From Mycolicibacterium neoaurum (GTDB lineage Bacteria > Actinomycetota > Actinomycetes > Mycobacteriales > Mycobacteriaceae): a DNA stretch of 64,000 nt. The stretch spans positions 248,001-312,000 of the forward strand of contig NZ_JAQIIX010000002.1 in assembly GCF_036946495.1 (NCBI RefSeq), given 5' to 3'. The notes under the pieces are model-generated. The model ran no database searches, had not been told where the DNA came from, and saw only the letters and a program-made list of their open reading frames with translations. Of this stretch, positions 34,907-42,656 are shown one piece after another; position 1 is the stretch's first letter; the number at the start of each line of letters is the position of its first letter. The position numbers and the translations under genes were made by a program.

Positions 34907-36143
34907 TCCGCGCCGCCACTGCCGCCGTGGTGTGCCGGTGCCCGACCGTCTCATGGCCGACGACCACCACGACCGGCGCCAGCGTGGTCACCAGCAGGCA
35001 TACCGCGATGGGTACACCGGACGCCGCGAGCGCGATAGAACCTGCCAGCACCACGCTGGCCAGCAGGCTGAGCATCAGATGCACTCGGCTGGTGGCCCGC
35101 AACATCAGCACGTGCAGCAGGTAGACCAGCCAGATGTAGACCGCCACCGGAATCGCCACGGTCGCCACGCAGGCCGCCGACCCGAGCTCGGAGTGCTCCT
35201 CCAGGTAGTAGGCGGCGAGGTGCAGACCGGCACCGGTGCCGACGATCGCACCGAACAACACGATGGGCAGATAACCGAACCAGAACGACGTCTCACGGTG
35301 CGCGTGCAAGAGCTCCCCTGCGGGCACCATGAAGTACATCCACCACATGCCGAATGTCAGCCCGACGCCGGCGACGGCGACCAGGATCGCCTCGGTGCTC
35401 CAGCCGTGGTCGGACACCACCGCGGTCAGGGTCGCCACCGTGCCGACCACACCCTCGCCGAGCGCGATGATGGCCATCAACCCGTACCGCTCGGCGATGT
35501 GGTGGGCGTGCCACGGTGTACCGCCGGCGCGACGTTCGGCCACCACCGGTCCGGCCATCTCGAAGAGCGTCAGCGCGAGCACCAGCACACCCGTCACCAG
35601 CAGCCCGGTGTGCAGGAGAATCACTGCGATCCAACCGATCTGGGCGACCGAGATGATCGCGGCATAGGTCAGGCAGGCCCGCCGTCGCGCCGGATCCTGG
35701 CGCGCCGCCCGCAACCATTGCGCCACCATGGCCACACGCATGACCACATACCCGGCCACCATCACCACGTTGTCGACGTGGCCACCGTGCTCCAACGAGG
35801 CGAACATGGCGGGCAACCCGAGCGCCAGGATCAACACGCCGACCATCTGCAGCATGGTCGTCAGCCGGTACACCCAGTCATCGGTGTCGTAGGCCGACGC
35901 GAACCAGGTGAAGTTGATCCACGCCCAGCACACCGCGAAGATCGCGAAGGCGAATCCGGCCAGCCCCGCACCGACGTGACCGGCGGCGAACGCATGGGCG
36001 AACTGCGACGCCGCGACGCCGAAGGCGATGACGAACGTCAGGTCGAACAACAGCTCGAGCGGGGATGCCACCCGGTGCGATTCGTGTGGATCACGCCCGG
36101 ACATGACCGCTATGCCGCGCGGCCGCCCATCGGCAGTGCTCAC
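34896..36143 (-). CDS. low-temperature-requirement A (LtrA) family membrane protein
   Basis: About 415 residues. The LtrA hallmark SPLELLFDLTFVIAFGVAASQ opens the protein, followed by NFTWFASAYDTDDWVYRL and the central HIAERYGLMAIIALGEGVVGT, all typical of this family, with around 11 membrane helices. Role in bacteria is unknown beyond the original link to growth of Listeria at low temperature. The GTG at 36143 is chosen because GGAGGGGG lies nine to ten bases upstream; a Met 12 codons earlier would place the ribosome-binding site inside the gene. Confidence 0.85.
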   Translation of the reverse strand: MSTADGRPRGIAVMSGRDPHESHRVASPLELLFDLTFVIAFGVAASQFAHAFAAGHVGAGLAGFAFAIFAVCWAWINFTWFASAYDTDDWVYRLTTMLQMVGVLILALGLPAMFASLEHGGHVDNVVMVAGYVVMRVAMVAQWLRAARQDPARRRACLTYAAIISVAQIGWIAVILLHTGLLVTGVLVLALTLFEMAGPVVAERRAGGTPWHAHHIAERYGLMAIIALGEGVVGTVATLTAVVSDHGWSTEAILVAVAGVGLTFGMWWMYFMVPAGELLHAHRETSFWFGYLPIVLFGAIVGTGAGLHLAAYYLEEHSELGSAACVATVAIPVAVYIWLVYLLHVLMLRATSRVHLMLSLLASVVLAGSIALAASGVPIAVCLLVTTLAPVVVVVGHETVGHRHTTAAVAARISG

Positions 36144-36209
36144 CGCAGATTCCCCCTCCCACCGGCGCGCGCCGGTCACCGATAAGATTCAACACGCTAG
36201 CGTGGGCGC

Positions 36210-36923
36210 GTGCCCCCGACCGTTGACGATGCCACTGCCGTCGGCGTCGTGCTGGCCGCAGGCATCGGCTCACGTGTCGGCGCCGACGGCAACAAGGCCT
36301 ACCTGACGCTGGCCGGCAGACCGATGCTGGCCTGGTCGGTGCGCGCGGTGGCCGATACCCCGGAGATCGGCCGGGTGATCCTGGTCTACCGACGCGGTGA
36401 GTTCGATATCGCCGAGGCGATGGTGCACGCTCAGATCCCCGACCGCCGGGTCGAACTGGTCGAGGGCGGCGATACCCGGCACGAATCCGAGTTCAACATG
36501 CTCTGCCATATCGCCGCCGATATCGAATCCGGGTCCGTGGACGTCGTTCTCATCCATGACGCCGCGCGTCCACTGGCCGGACCGGAGATGATGCGCGCGG
36601 CCCTGGACACCGCGCGGCGCTTCGGCGGTGCGGTCCCGGGAATCGACGCGGTCGGTCTGGCCAGGGTGGACACGGACGGTCTGCATCCGCTCGCCGAATC
36701 GGTGGTGCGGGTACAGACCCCTCAGGCATTCCGCGCCGAGCCTCTTCTGGCCGCCTACCGACGCGCCGACGCCGAGGCCTTCGACGGCACCGACACCTCG
36801 GCCTGTGTACAGCATTTCACCGATGCCGATGTCCGCGTATTTCCCGGTGCGGCAAGCAATCTCAAGGTCACGTATCCGCCGGACATCCGGCTGGCCGAGC
36901 ACCTGCTCACCGGCAGGCGATAA
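36210..36923 (+). CDS. IspD-like cytidylyltransferase
   Basis: 237 residues with the nucleotidyltransferase fold of IspD. Visible are GVVLAAGIGSRVGADGNKAY (glycine loop with Arg22 and Lys29), GGDTRHESEFNMLCHI, the HDAARPL metal site, VQTPQAF, and the C-terminal NLKVTYPPDIRLAEHLL with its lysine. Catalytic positions are kept, so it should transfer CMP from CTP to a sugar-alcohol phosphate such as MEP, or possibly another polyol phosphate (TarI relatives). M. tuberculosis carries its ispD next to ispF, not here, so this may be a paralogue. It overlaps a second, degenerate IspD-like gene head-on. Confidence 0.8.
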   Translation: MPPTVDDATAVGVVLAAGIGSRVGADGNKAYLTLAGRPMLAWSVRAVADTPEIGRVILVYRRGEFDIAEAMVHAQIPDRRVELVEGGDTRHESEFNMLCHIAADIESGSVDVVLIHDAARPLAGPEMMRAALDTARRFGGAVPGIDAVGLARVDTDGLHPLAESVVRVQTPQAFRAEPLLAAYRRADAEAFDGTDTSACVQHFTDADVRVFPGAASNLKVTYPPDIRLAEHLLTGRR

Positions 36924-37536
36924 CGGCTTCCAACAGCGCCGCGTCCGCGGGCAGCTCCGCCGACACCGCGTCGGCGTCGCCGTCGACGATGACCGCCCGC
37001 GCCAGGCTGTCGACGGTGACCGGGTCGGCCAGGCGGTCGAGGCGCATCCCCCACGGATACTGCAGCTGCCGCAAGGTGGAGCGGTCCACCGTGGCGGTGA
37101 GGGTGCCCCCGGCATCGACGGTCTTCACGGTGTCGGTGACCGGTAGCACCGGCACCACCAGCTCGGCGCCGCGGGCCAGGGCCGCGACCACCCTGTCGAT
37201 CATGTCCGCCGCCATCAGCGGATGACGACGATCGGCCAGCAGCACGTGGGTGACGTCGCGGCGGCCGGCACGCATCTCGGCCAACGCGCGTCCGGCCAGC
37301 GCGAGGCAATCCGCCCGGGTGGCCGAGCCGTCGACGGTAAGGATGTCGACGGTCAGCCCGGCCAGGACCGCATCGATCCGTTCCGCGATCGCCTCGTCGA
37401 CGACGAGGAGAACCTGCCCGACCACCCGCGACAGCGAGCGCACCATCCGGCACACCGCGGGGTCACCAGCCAGCGGGGTGAGCGCGCCGGATGGGTTCTC
37501 CCCCGGTGCGAGCACGATGACGGCGCTGAGTTCCAC
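36907..37536 (-). CDS. degenerate IspD-like protein
   Basis: About 209 residues that align along the length of IspD: GSATRADCLALAGRAL for the TR-S motif, THVLLADRRHPLMAADM in place of HDAAR, and VPVLPVTDTVKTVDAGGTL. The glycine-rich CTP loop with Arg and Lys is replaced by VIVLAPGENPSGALTPLAG, QTPQ is replaced by QYPWG, and the C-terminal K-T motif is missing. It is therefore probably catalytically inactive, perhaps regulatory. GTG start, giving VELSAVIVL. It converges on and overlaps the apparently intact IspD-like gene by 17 bases. Confidence 0.72.
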   Translation of the reverse strand: MELSAVIVLAPGENPSGALTPLAGDPAVCRMVRSLSRVVGQVLLVVDEAIAERIDAVLAGLTVDILTVDGSATRADCLALAGRALAEMRAGRRDVTHVLLADRRHPLMAADMIDRVVAALARGAELVVPVLPVTDTVKTVDAGGTLTATVDRSTLRQLQYPWGMRLDRLADPVTVDSLARAVIVDGDADAVSAELPADAALLEAVIACR

Positions 37537-37705
37537 GGCGGTCAGGGTAGCCCGTTTGCCCAGCGTGATGGCCGGGTAAAGAGCTTGCACGGATCAATGG
37601 CGATCCTGTTAGCCTTTTGATCACAAAGGTGTGTAACAAATCAGCCATCCCGTACGACAGAGGGATGTCGCCCGAATCAGTCGGGTGGGGAAAGGTATAA
37701 ACCAC

Positions 37706-38044
37706 ATGCTCAAGGTGTCGCGCACGAAGCTGGCCGTCGTGATCGGCGGGATCGCAGTAGCACTGCCGATGTCGGCCGGGATCGCCTCTGCCCAGCCCGA
37801 CCTCAGCAATGTCGTCAACACGACCTGCACTTACGACCAGGTGATGGCCGCGATGAACGCCCAGCAGCCGGATCTGGCCGCGCAGTTCAACGCTCAGCCG
37901 ATGGCCCTGGGCATGCTGCGGAGCTTCCTGTCCTCGGGACCGGTGGAGCGTCAGAACACGGTCAACCAGATCGCTGCCTACCCGGGCGCCGCCAGCTACC
38001 TCGGCGCGGTGCAGAACCTCGCGGGTACCTGCAACAACTACTGA
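37706..38044 (+). CDS. haemophore-like (MHB domain) secreted protein
   Basis: 112 residues: a Sec signal peptide (KLAVVIGGIAVALPMSAGIASA, cleavage before QPD), then a small helical domain with Cys in NTTCTYDQVMAAMN and Cys in AGTCNNY at the very end, and repeated QPDLAAQFNAQP segments. This pattern fits the mycobacterial haem-binding (MHB) family, whose members, like Rv0203, bind haem outside the cell. The ATG at 37706 follows GGGGAAAGG; an in-frame upstream start lacks support. An intrinsic terminator lies about 60 bases downstream. Confidence 0.8.
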   Translation: MLKVSRTKLAVVIGGIAVALPMSAGIASAQPDLSNVVNTTCTYDQVMAAMNAQQPDLAAQFNAQPMALGMLRSFLSSGPVERQNTVNQIAAYPGAASYLGAVQNLAGTCNNY

Positions 38045-38078
38045 TCGTCGACTTCTGATCGTCGACTACTGATCGTCC
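38041..38078. repeat. short tandem repeat, 14-bp unit, 2.7 copies
   Basis: CTGATCGTCGACTT, CTGATCGTCGACTA and a partial CTGATCGTCC follow one another. The first unit contains the stop of the haemophore-like gene, and later units provide extra in-frame or off-frame stops. The stop of the opposite small membrane gene also lies here. Confidence 0.8.
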
Positions 38079-38299
38079 TGGTAACGATCACGCTCGTGGA
38101 CCGTCCCGCGCTCCGATCCGGAGGGCGGGACGTTTCGTTTGCGGGCGGACGCCGCGAGCACGCTCACACCCACCGCGCAGGCGAACACCCCCACGATTAG
38201 GTGCCGTGGCCAGTCGGACGCCGCATAGGCCCACAGCTGCAGGACGCCCGCGCCCAGGGCCAACAGGCCGAACGTGAATCCGGCGATACGCAGCGCCAT
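38066..38299 (-). CDS. small membrane protein, unknown
   Basis: 77 residues with two probable membrane helices (IAGFTFGLLALGAGVLQLWAY and HLIVGVFACAVGVSVLAA) and a hydrophilic, charged tail. No family recognised. It lies 26 bases after the acyl-CoA dehydrogenase stop on the same strand and could be the last gene of that operon. Its last third coincides with a strong hairpin that serves as terminator for the gene on the other strand, so the tail sequence may be shaped by that structure. Confidence 0.55.
   Translation of the reverse strand: MALRIAGFTFGLLALGAGVLQLWAYAASDWPRHLIVGVFACAVGVSVLAASARKRNVPPSGSERGTVHERDRYQDDQ
38102..38140 (+). terminator. intrinsic terminator for the haemophore-like gene
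   Basis: CGTCCCGC (38102-38109) and CTCCG (38111-38115) pair with CGGAG (38119-38123) and GCGGGACG (38125-38132). This gives a 13-bp stem with one internal mismatch and a three-base loop, followed by TTTCGTTT. Confidence 0.8.
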
Positions 38300-38325
38300 G
38301 AGACGAGTGTGCCAGCGGTCCCCGC

Positions 38326-39474
38326 TTACAGCCCGAGCGATTTCGCGATGATCACCTTCATGACTTCGCTGGTTCCGGCGTAAATCCGCGCCACTCGGGC
38401 GTCGGTGTACAACCGGGCTATCGGGTACTCCATCATGTAGCCGTAACCACCGAACAACTGCAGACAGCGGTCGACCACCCTGGCCTGCATTTCGGTGCAG
38501 AACAGTTTGACCCGGGCCGCGTCAGCGGTCGACAGCTCCCCGGCGACATGCAGAGCCACGGCACGGTCGAGCATCGCCTGGCCTGCCTCGACCTCGGCAG
38601 AGCAGGCAGCCAGCTCGAACTTCGTGTTCTGGAATGACGAGACCGATGCTCCGAAGATCGTCCGGTCCCTGGTGTAGCGGATGGCCTCCGCTATCGCCGA
38701 ACGCGCCTGAGCCACCGACCCCACCGCGATGGTGAGCCGCTCCTGTGGCAGGTTCTGCCCGAGATAGCCGAACGCGTCGCCTTCCTGGCCGAGCACATTG
38801 CCGGCGGGCACTCGCACATCGACGAACGACAGCTCCGCGGTGTCCTGGACCTTGCAGCCCATCTTCTCCAGCTCCCGGCCTCGGGTGAAGCCGGGCATCC
38901 CGTCCTCCACCACGAAAAGCGTCAGACCCTTGCGCCGGTTGTCCGGGTCGGTTGCGGTGCGGGCAACGACGATCACCAGGTCGGCCTGCATGCCGCCGGT
39001 GATGAAAGTTTTGGCGCCGTTGAGAATCCAGTCCTCACCATCACGAACCGCCGAGGTCCGCATACCGGCCAGATCGGATCCGGTCCCGGGCTCTGTCATC
39101 GCTATGGCAGTCAACAGGGTGCCGTCGGCCAATCCGGGGAACCAGCGGGTGCGCTGCTGCTCATCGGCGTAGTGCAGGAAGTACGGGAGGATCACCTCGA
39201 GCTGGGTGCGCACCGTCGACAGCGTCACCAACGCCCGGGCGGCCTCTTCCTGCAGCACCACGTTGTAGCGGTAATCCGGCTCGCCCCCTCCCCCGAACTC
39301 CTCGGGGATGGCCATGCCCAACATGCCCAGCGCACCCATCTTCTCGAATACTGCCCGCGGCATACGGCCGGCCTTTTCCCAGTCGGGATATGCAGGCACG
39401 ACCTCCTTCTCGACGAAGTCGCGGGCCAGTTCACGGAACGCCTCATGGTCTTCGGTGAACAGATCTCGTTGCAC
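38326..39474 (-). CDS. acyl-CoA dehydrogenase (long-chain-like)
   Basis: 382 residues with AIAMTEPGTGSDLAGMRT and the C-terminal QLFGGYGYMMEYPIARLY. The usual C-terminal catalytic Glu is absent: the motif reads ARIYAGTSEVMKV instead of IYEGT. Long-chain dehydrogenases (ACADL) also lack it and use a Glu in the central helix; here NLPQERLTIA supplies such a residue at about Glu245. The enzyme is the third gene of a CoA-transferase-thiolase-dehydrogenase operon for an unknown acid. An annotation as generic FadE is safe; the exact number is not. Confidence 0.9.
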   Translation of the reverse strand: MQRDLFTEDHEAFRELARDFVEKEVVPAYPDWEKAGRMPRAVFEKMGALGMLGMAIPEEFGGGGEPDYRYNVVLQEEAARALVTLSTVRTQLEVILPYFLHYADEQQRTRWFPGLADGTLLTAIAMTEPGTGSDLAGMRTSAVRDGEDWILNGAKTFITGGMQADLVIVVARTATDPDNRRKGLTLFVVEDGMPGFTRGRELEKMGCKVQDTAELSFVDVRVPAGNVLGQEGDAFGYLGQNLPQERLTIAVGSVAQARSAIAEAIRYTRDRTIFGASVSSFQNTKFELAACSAEVEAGQAMLDRAVALHVAGELSTADAARVKLFCTEMQARVVDRCLQLFGGYGYMMEYPIARLYTDARVARIYAGTSEVMKVIIAKSLGL

Positions 39475-39491
39475 TGCATGCTCCTTTTCGC

Positions 39492-40637
39492 TCAGGCCAC
39501 GAGCTCGACGAGGGTGGCGTTGGCGGTGCCGCCGCCCTCACACATGGTCTGCAACCCGTACCGAATACCGTTGTCGCGCATGTGGTGGATCATTCGGGTC
39601 ATCAACACCGCGCCCGATGCCCCGAGCGGATGCCCTAGTGAGATGGCACCGCCGAGTGGGTTGAGCTTGGTCTCCGCCACCCCGGTCTCGGCCAGCCAGG
39701 CCAGTGGCACCGGCGCAAAAGCCTCGTTGACCTCGAATACCCCCACCTCGTCGATCCCGACGCCGGACTTGCGCAACACCTTCTCGGTCGCCGGGATGGG
39801 AGCGGTCAACATCAGCACCGGGTCGGCTCCGGTGACCGCGCCGGCCCGGTAGCGGACCAGCGGTGTGAGACCCAGATTCAGCGCCTGGTCGGAGCTCATG
39901 ACCAGCAGCGCAGCCGCCCCGTCGGAGATCTGTGAGGAGTTACCTGCGTGGATGATGCCGTCCTCGGTGAAAGCGGGTTTGAGACCGCCGAGAGTCTCGA
40001 CCGTGGTGCCGCGTCGGAGGCCCTCGTCGAGGGTGATCACGTCGGATTCGGTGAACACCGGCACGATCTGGTCGATGAACGCACCGGAATCCTGCGCCGC
40101 TGCGGCGCGTTCGTGCGACCGCGCGGAATACTCGTCGCAACGCGCCCGGGACAGCCCCCACTGCTGACAGATCATCTCGGCGGACAGACCTTGATTGAAG
40201 GCGAAATTGTCATATCGGGCAAGTACTTTCGGGCCGTACGGTTGGCCGGTGGTGCGTGCGGCCCCCAGCGGAACGCGGCTCATCACCTCGACTCCCCCGG
40301 CGACCACCACGTCCTGCTGACCCGACATGACGGCCTGCACCGCGAAGTCCAGCGCCTGTTGACTCGATCCGCAGGCGCGGTTCACCGTGGTGCCCGGAAT
40401 CGACTCCGGCCAGCCGGCTGCCAACACCGCATAGCGCCCGATGTTGCTGGATTGATCGCCCACTTGCGATACGCAACCCCAGACCACGTCATCGACGAGT
40501 GCCGGGTCCACACCGGTGCGTTCGGACAGTTCGTTGAGTACCAGGGCTGACAGGTCCGCGGCATGCTGATCGGACAGCGCGCCGTTGCGCTTTCCCACCG
40601 GGGTGCGCACGGCTCCTACGATGACGGTCTCGCGCAT
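39492..40637 (-). CDS. acetyl-CoA acyltransferase (thiolase)
   Basis: 381 residues of thiolase family II. The nucleophilic Cys89 is in TTVNRACGSSQQALD, the His in SLGHPLGASGAVL, and the C-terminal Cys in MCEGGGTANATLVEL. It cleaves 3-ketoacyl-CoA to acetyl-CoA plus a shortened acyl-CoA (or the reverse). The start codon shares one base with the stop of the upstream CoA-transferase gene (TGATG), and the dehydrogenase follows after 17 bases, so the three are one operon. Confidence 0.92.
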   Translation of the reverse strand: MRETVIVGAVRTPVGKRNGALSDQHAADLSALVLNELSERTGVDPALVDDVVWGCVSQVGDQSSNIGRYAVLAAGWPESIPGTTVNRACGSSQQALDFAVQAVMSGQQDVVVAGGVEVMSRVPLGAARTTGQPYGPKVLARYDNFAFNQGLSAEMICQQWGLSRARCDEYSARSHERAAAAQDSGAFIDQIVPVFTESDVITLDEGLRRGTTVETLGGLKPAFTEDGIIHAGNSSQISDGAAALLVMSSDQALNLGLTPLVRYRAGAVTGADPVLMLTAPIPATEKVLRKSGVGIDEVGVFEVNEAFAPVPLAWLAETGVAETKLNPLGGAISLGHPLGASGAVLMTRMIHHMRDNGIRYGLQTMCEGGGTANATLVELVA

Positions 40638-41878
40638 CAGGTCTGCTCCTTCGTCGTGGGCGGGTGCTCCCCGCTGCCGGTGAACGCCGGCCCTATTGCC
40701 CCCATATCGCGCAGGGCGGCCAGTTCGGTTCTGCTGTAACCGAACTCGGTCAGCACGGTGTCGGTGTGCTCGCCGAGTCCCGGAACCGCTCCCATCCCCA
40801 GTTCGTGACCGGCGATGATGGGCGGCGGAAGCAACGCGGTGATCTCACCGTGGGGCGTATGGACCGGTCGCCACCGGTCACGCACCGCCAGATGCCGGTG
40901 GTTGACGACCTCGCTGGGGGTGTTGAAACGCGAATTCCCTATCCCGGCGGCATCAGCGGTGCGCTGAATATCGTCGAGATCGTTTTGCGCGCACCATGAT
41001 TCGATCGCCACGTCGATCTCGTCGCGGTGCACGCAGCGCTGGACGTTGGTGGCAAGGCGCGGATCGTCGGCCAGGTCGGGACGATCGATGACGTCCCTGG
41101 CGAATCGCTGCCACTCGCGATCATTGGTCGTTCCGAGCACCACCGTCTGTCCGTCGCGGGTGCCGTACGCCCCGTACGGCGCGACAGCCGGCGAACCCAT
41201 TCCCAATGGCTGCCGGTCGATTCCAGAATGCTGGGCGTAGGTCAGCGGATATCCCATGATGTCGGTCATGGTGTCGAACAAGCTGACCGAGACGGCCGGC
41301 GCAGCATCGTCACCGCCACCGGCACGGCCCACCAGAAGCGCGAGAATCGACAGCGCCGAATACAGGCCCGTGGTGATATCGGCAACCGGCGGGCCCGGTT
41401 TGGCGGGCATGCCCGGATGGCCGGTCGTCGCGCATGATCCGGACTCCGCTTGCACCAGCAGGTCGTAGGCGCGTTTACCCGAGAGCGGACCACCGGCGCC
41501 GTATCCGTCGATCTGGACCGGGATCACGCGAGGGTGTCGCCGCTGCAGATCCTGCGGACCCAAGCCCAACCGGTCCGTGGCGCCGGGGGCGAGATTGCAG
41601 ACGAAGGCATCGGCGTCATCGAGCAGTCGGTGCAGCACATCCATGCCGGCAGGTGACTTCAGGTTGAGGGTCACCGAGTGCTTGCCCCGGTTCGCCCAGA
41701 CGAAATGGGCGGCCATGCCGTTGACGACGTCATCGTAGGACCTGGCGAAATCGCCACCGTCGGGATTCTCGATCTTGATGATCCGGGCCCCGAAGTCGGC
41801 AAGCACCCTGGTGCACATGGGCGCCGATACCGCCTGCTCCATGGCAACGACGGTGATGCCGGAAAGTGGGCCTGTCAC
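40637..41878 (-). CDS. class III (CaiB/BaiF) CoA-transferase
   Basis: About 413 residues. The family opening PLSGITVVAMEQAVSAPMCTRVLADFGARIIKIE and WANRGKHSVTLNLKSPAG are clear, and the catalytic aspartate is about Asp167 in PPVADITTGLYSAL. It moves CoA from an acyl-CoA donor to a free acid, starting the catabolism that the thiolase and dehydrogenase continue. It is divergent from a TetR gene. The GTG at 41878 (VTGPLSG) is preferred; a GTG three codons upstream is possible, and neither has a strong ribosome-binding site, so the mRNA may be leaderless. Confidence 0.88.
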   Translation of the reverse strand: MTGPLSGITVVAMEQAVSAPMCTRVLADFGARIIKIENPDGGDFARSYDDVVNGMAAHFVWANRGKHSVTLNLKSPAGMDVLHRLLDDADAFVCNLAPGATDRLGLGPQDLQRRHPRVIPVQIDGYGAGGPLSGKRAYDLLVQAESGSCATTGHPGMPAKPGPPVADITTGLYSALSILALLVGRAGGGDDAAPAVSVSLFDTMTDIMGYPLTYAQHSGIDRQPLGMGSPAVAPYGAYGTRDGQTVVLGTTNDREWQRFARDVIDRPDLADDPRLATNVQRCVHRDEIDVAIESWCAQNDLDDIQRTADAAGIGNSRFNTPSEVVNHRHLAVRDRWRPVHTPHGEITALLPPPIIAGHELGMGAVPGLGEHTDTVLTEFGYSRTELAALRDMGAIGPAFTGSGEHPPTTKEQT

Positions 41879-41938
41879 ACAAATCACATAACCATGCCGC
41901 GGCAGATCGGCGGGACACGACCCGGGCGAAGCGTGTGC

Positions 41939-41957
41939 AGAATGCAATTCTCAGAAT
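41939..41957. promoter_or_regulatory. candidate TetR operator between CoA-transferase and TetR genes
   Basis: AGAAT-GCA-ATTCT (41939-41951) overlaps ATTCT-C-AGAAT (41947-41957), giving two interlocked inverted repeats in a 104-base divergent intergenic region. Binding by the adjacent TetR protein is inferred. Confidence 0.55.
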
Positions 41958-41982
41958 ACGAGATCGCAAGTATCCTGGCCGC

Positions 41983-42627
41983 GTGACCGACACCGAACCC
42001 GCCTGGAAGCAGCGCGCCCTGGAGCGCTCGCTCAGGCCGGCCAAGCTACGTGCCGCGCAGCGCGTCCAACGCTTTCTCGAAGCCGCCCAGTCGATCATGG
42101 CCGAGAAGGGCAGCACCGACTTCACCGTCCAAGAGGTGGTCGATCGGTCGCGGCAGTCGTTGCGGAGCTTCTATCTGCAGTTCGACGGCAAGCACGAGTT
42201 GTTGCTCGCACTGTTCGAGGATGCGCTGGGTCAACTGGCCGATCAGATTCGCGGTGCCGTCAGCGCCCACACCGACCCCGTCCAACGACTAAGGGTCGCC
42301 GTCGGATTACTCTTCACGTCCGCACACTCCGATGCGGCCGTGCACCGCCCGCTGTTCACCGATGTCGCGCCCCGGCTTTCGGTATCCCACCCCGCCGAGG
42401 TCAGGGTGGCTCAGGCGCCGGTGTTGGACCTGCTGTCGGAATTGATGGCCGATGCCGCAACGGCCGGCAGATTGCGTCCGTCCGTCGATCCCCGCCGGAT
42501 CGCCGTGATCGCGATGCAAACCGTCATGACCGTCGCGCAGTCCGGCGACGGTGGTATCGGAGACGACGCGATCAGCCCGGACGAGATCTGGGACTTCATC
42601 GCGAACGGGGTCACCAACGGCGGCTGA
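41983..42627 (+). CDS. TetR-family transcriptional regulator
   Basis: 214 residues from GTG (VTDTEPAWKQRALERSLR). The helix-turn-helix covers about residues 40-75 (SIMAEKGSTDFTVQEVVDRS, then FYLQFDGKHELLLALF). The N-terminal extension with many basic residues is common among mycobacterial KstR-like regulators. It is divergent from the CoA-transferase-thiolase-dehydrogenase operon and is its likely repressor, probably released by an acyl-CoA intermediate. A longer upstream frame reads through the operator and is rejected. Confidence 0.88.
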   Translation: MTDTEPAWKQRALERSLRPAKLRAAQRVQRFLEAAQSIMAEKGSTDFTVQEVVDRSRQSLRSFYLQFDGKHELLLALFEDALGQLADQIRGAVSAHTDPVQRLRVAVGLLFTSAHSDAAVHRPLFTDVAPRLSVSHPAEVRVAQAPVLDLLSELMADAATAGRLRPSVDPRRIAVIAMQTVMTVAQSGDGGIGDDAISPDEIWDFIANGVTNGG

Positions 42628-42656
42628 CGGTTCGCCTGCCGTCGTAGGCTCCGACG

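Noticed and set aside
33545..36185. Long frames antisense to the MFS gene and to the LtrA gene
   Set aside because: Both mirror clear membrane proteins; the translations are rich in Gly, His, Asp and Arg with no hydrophobic pattern.
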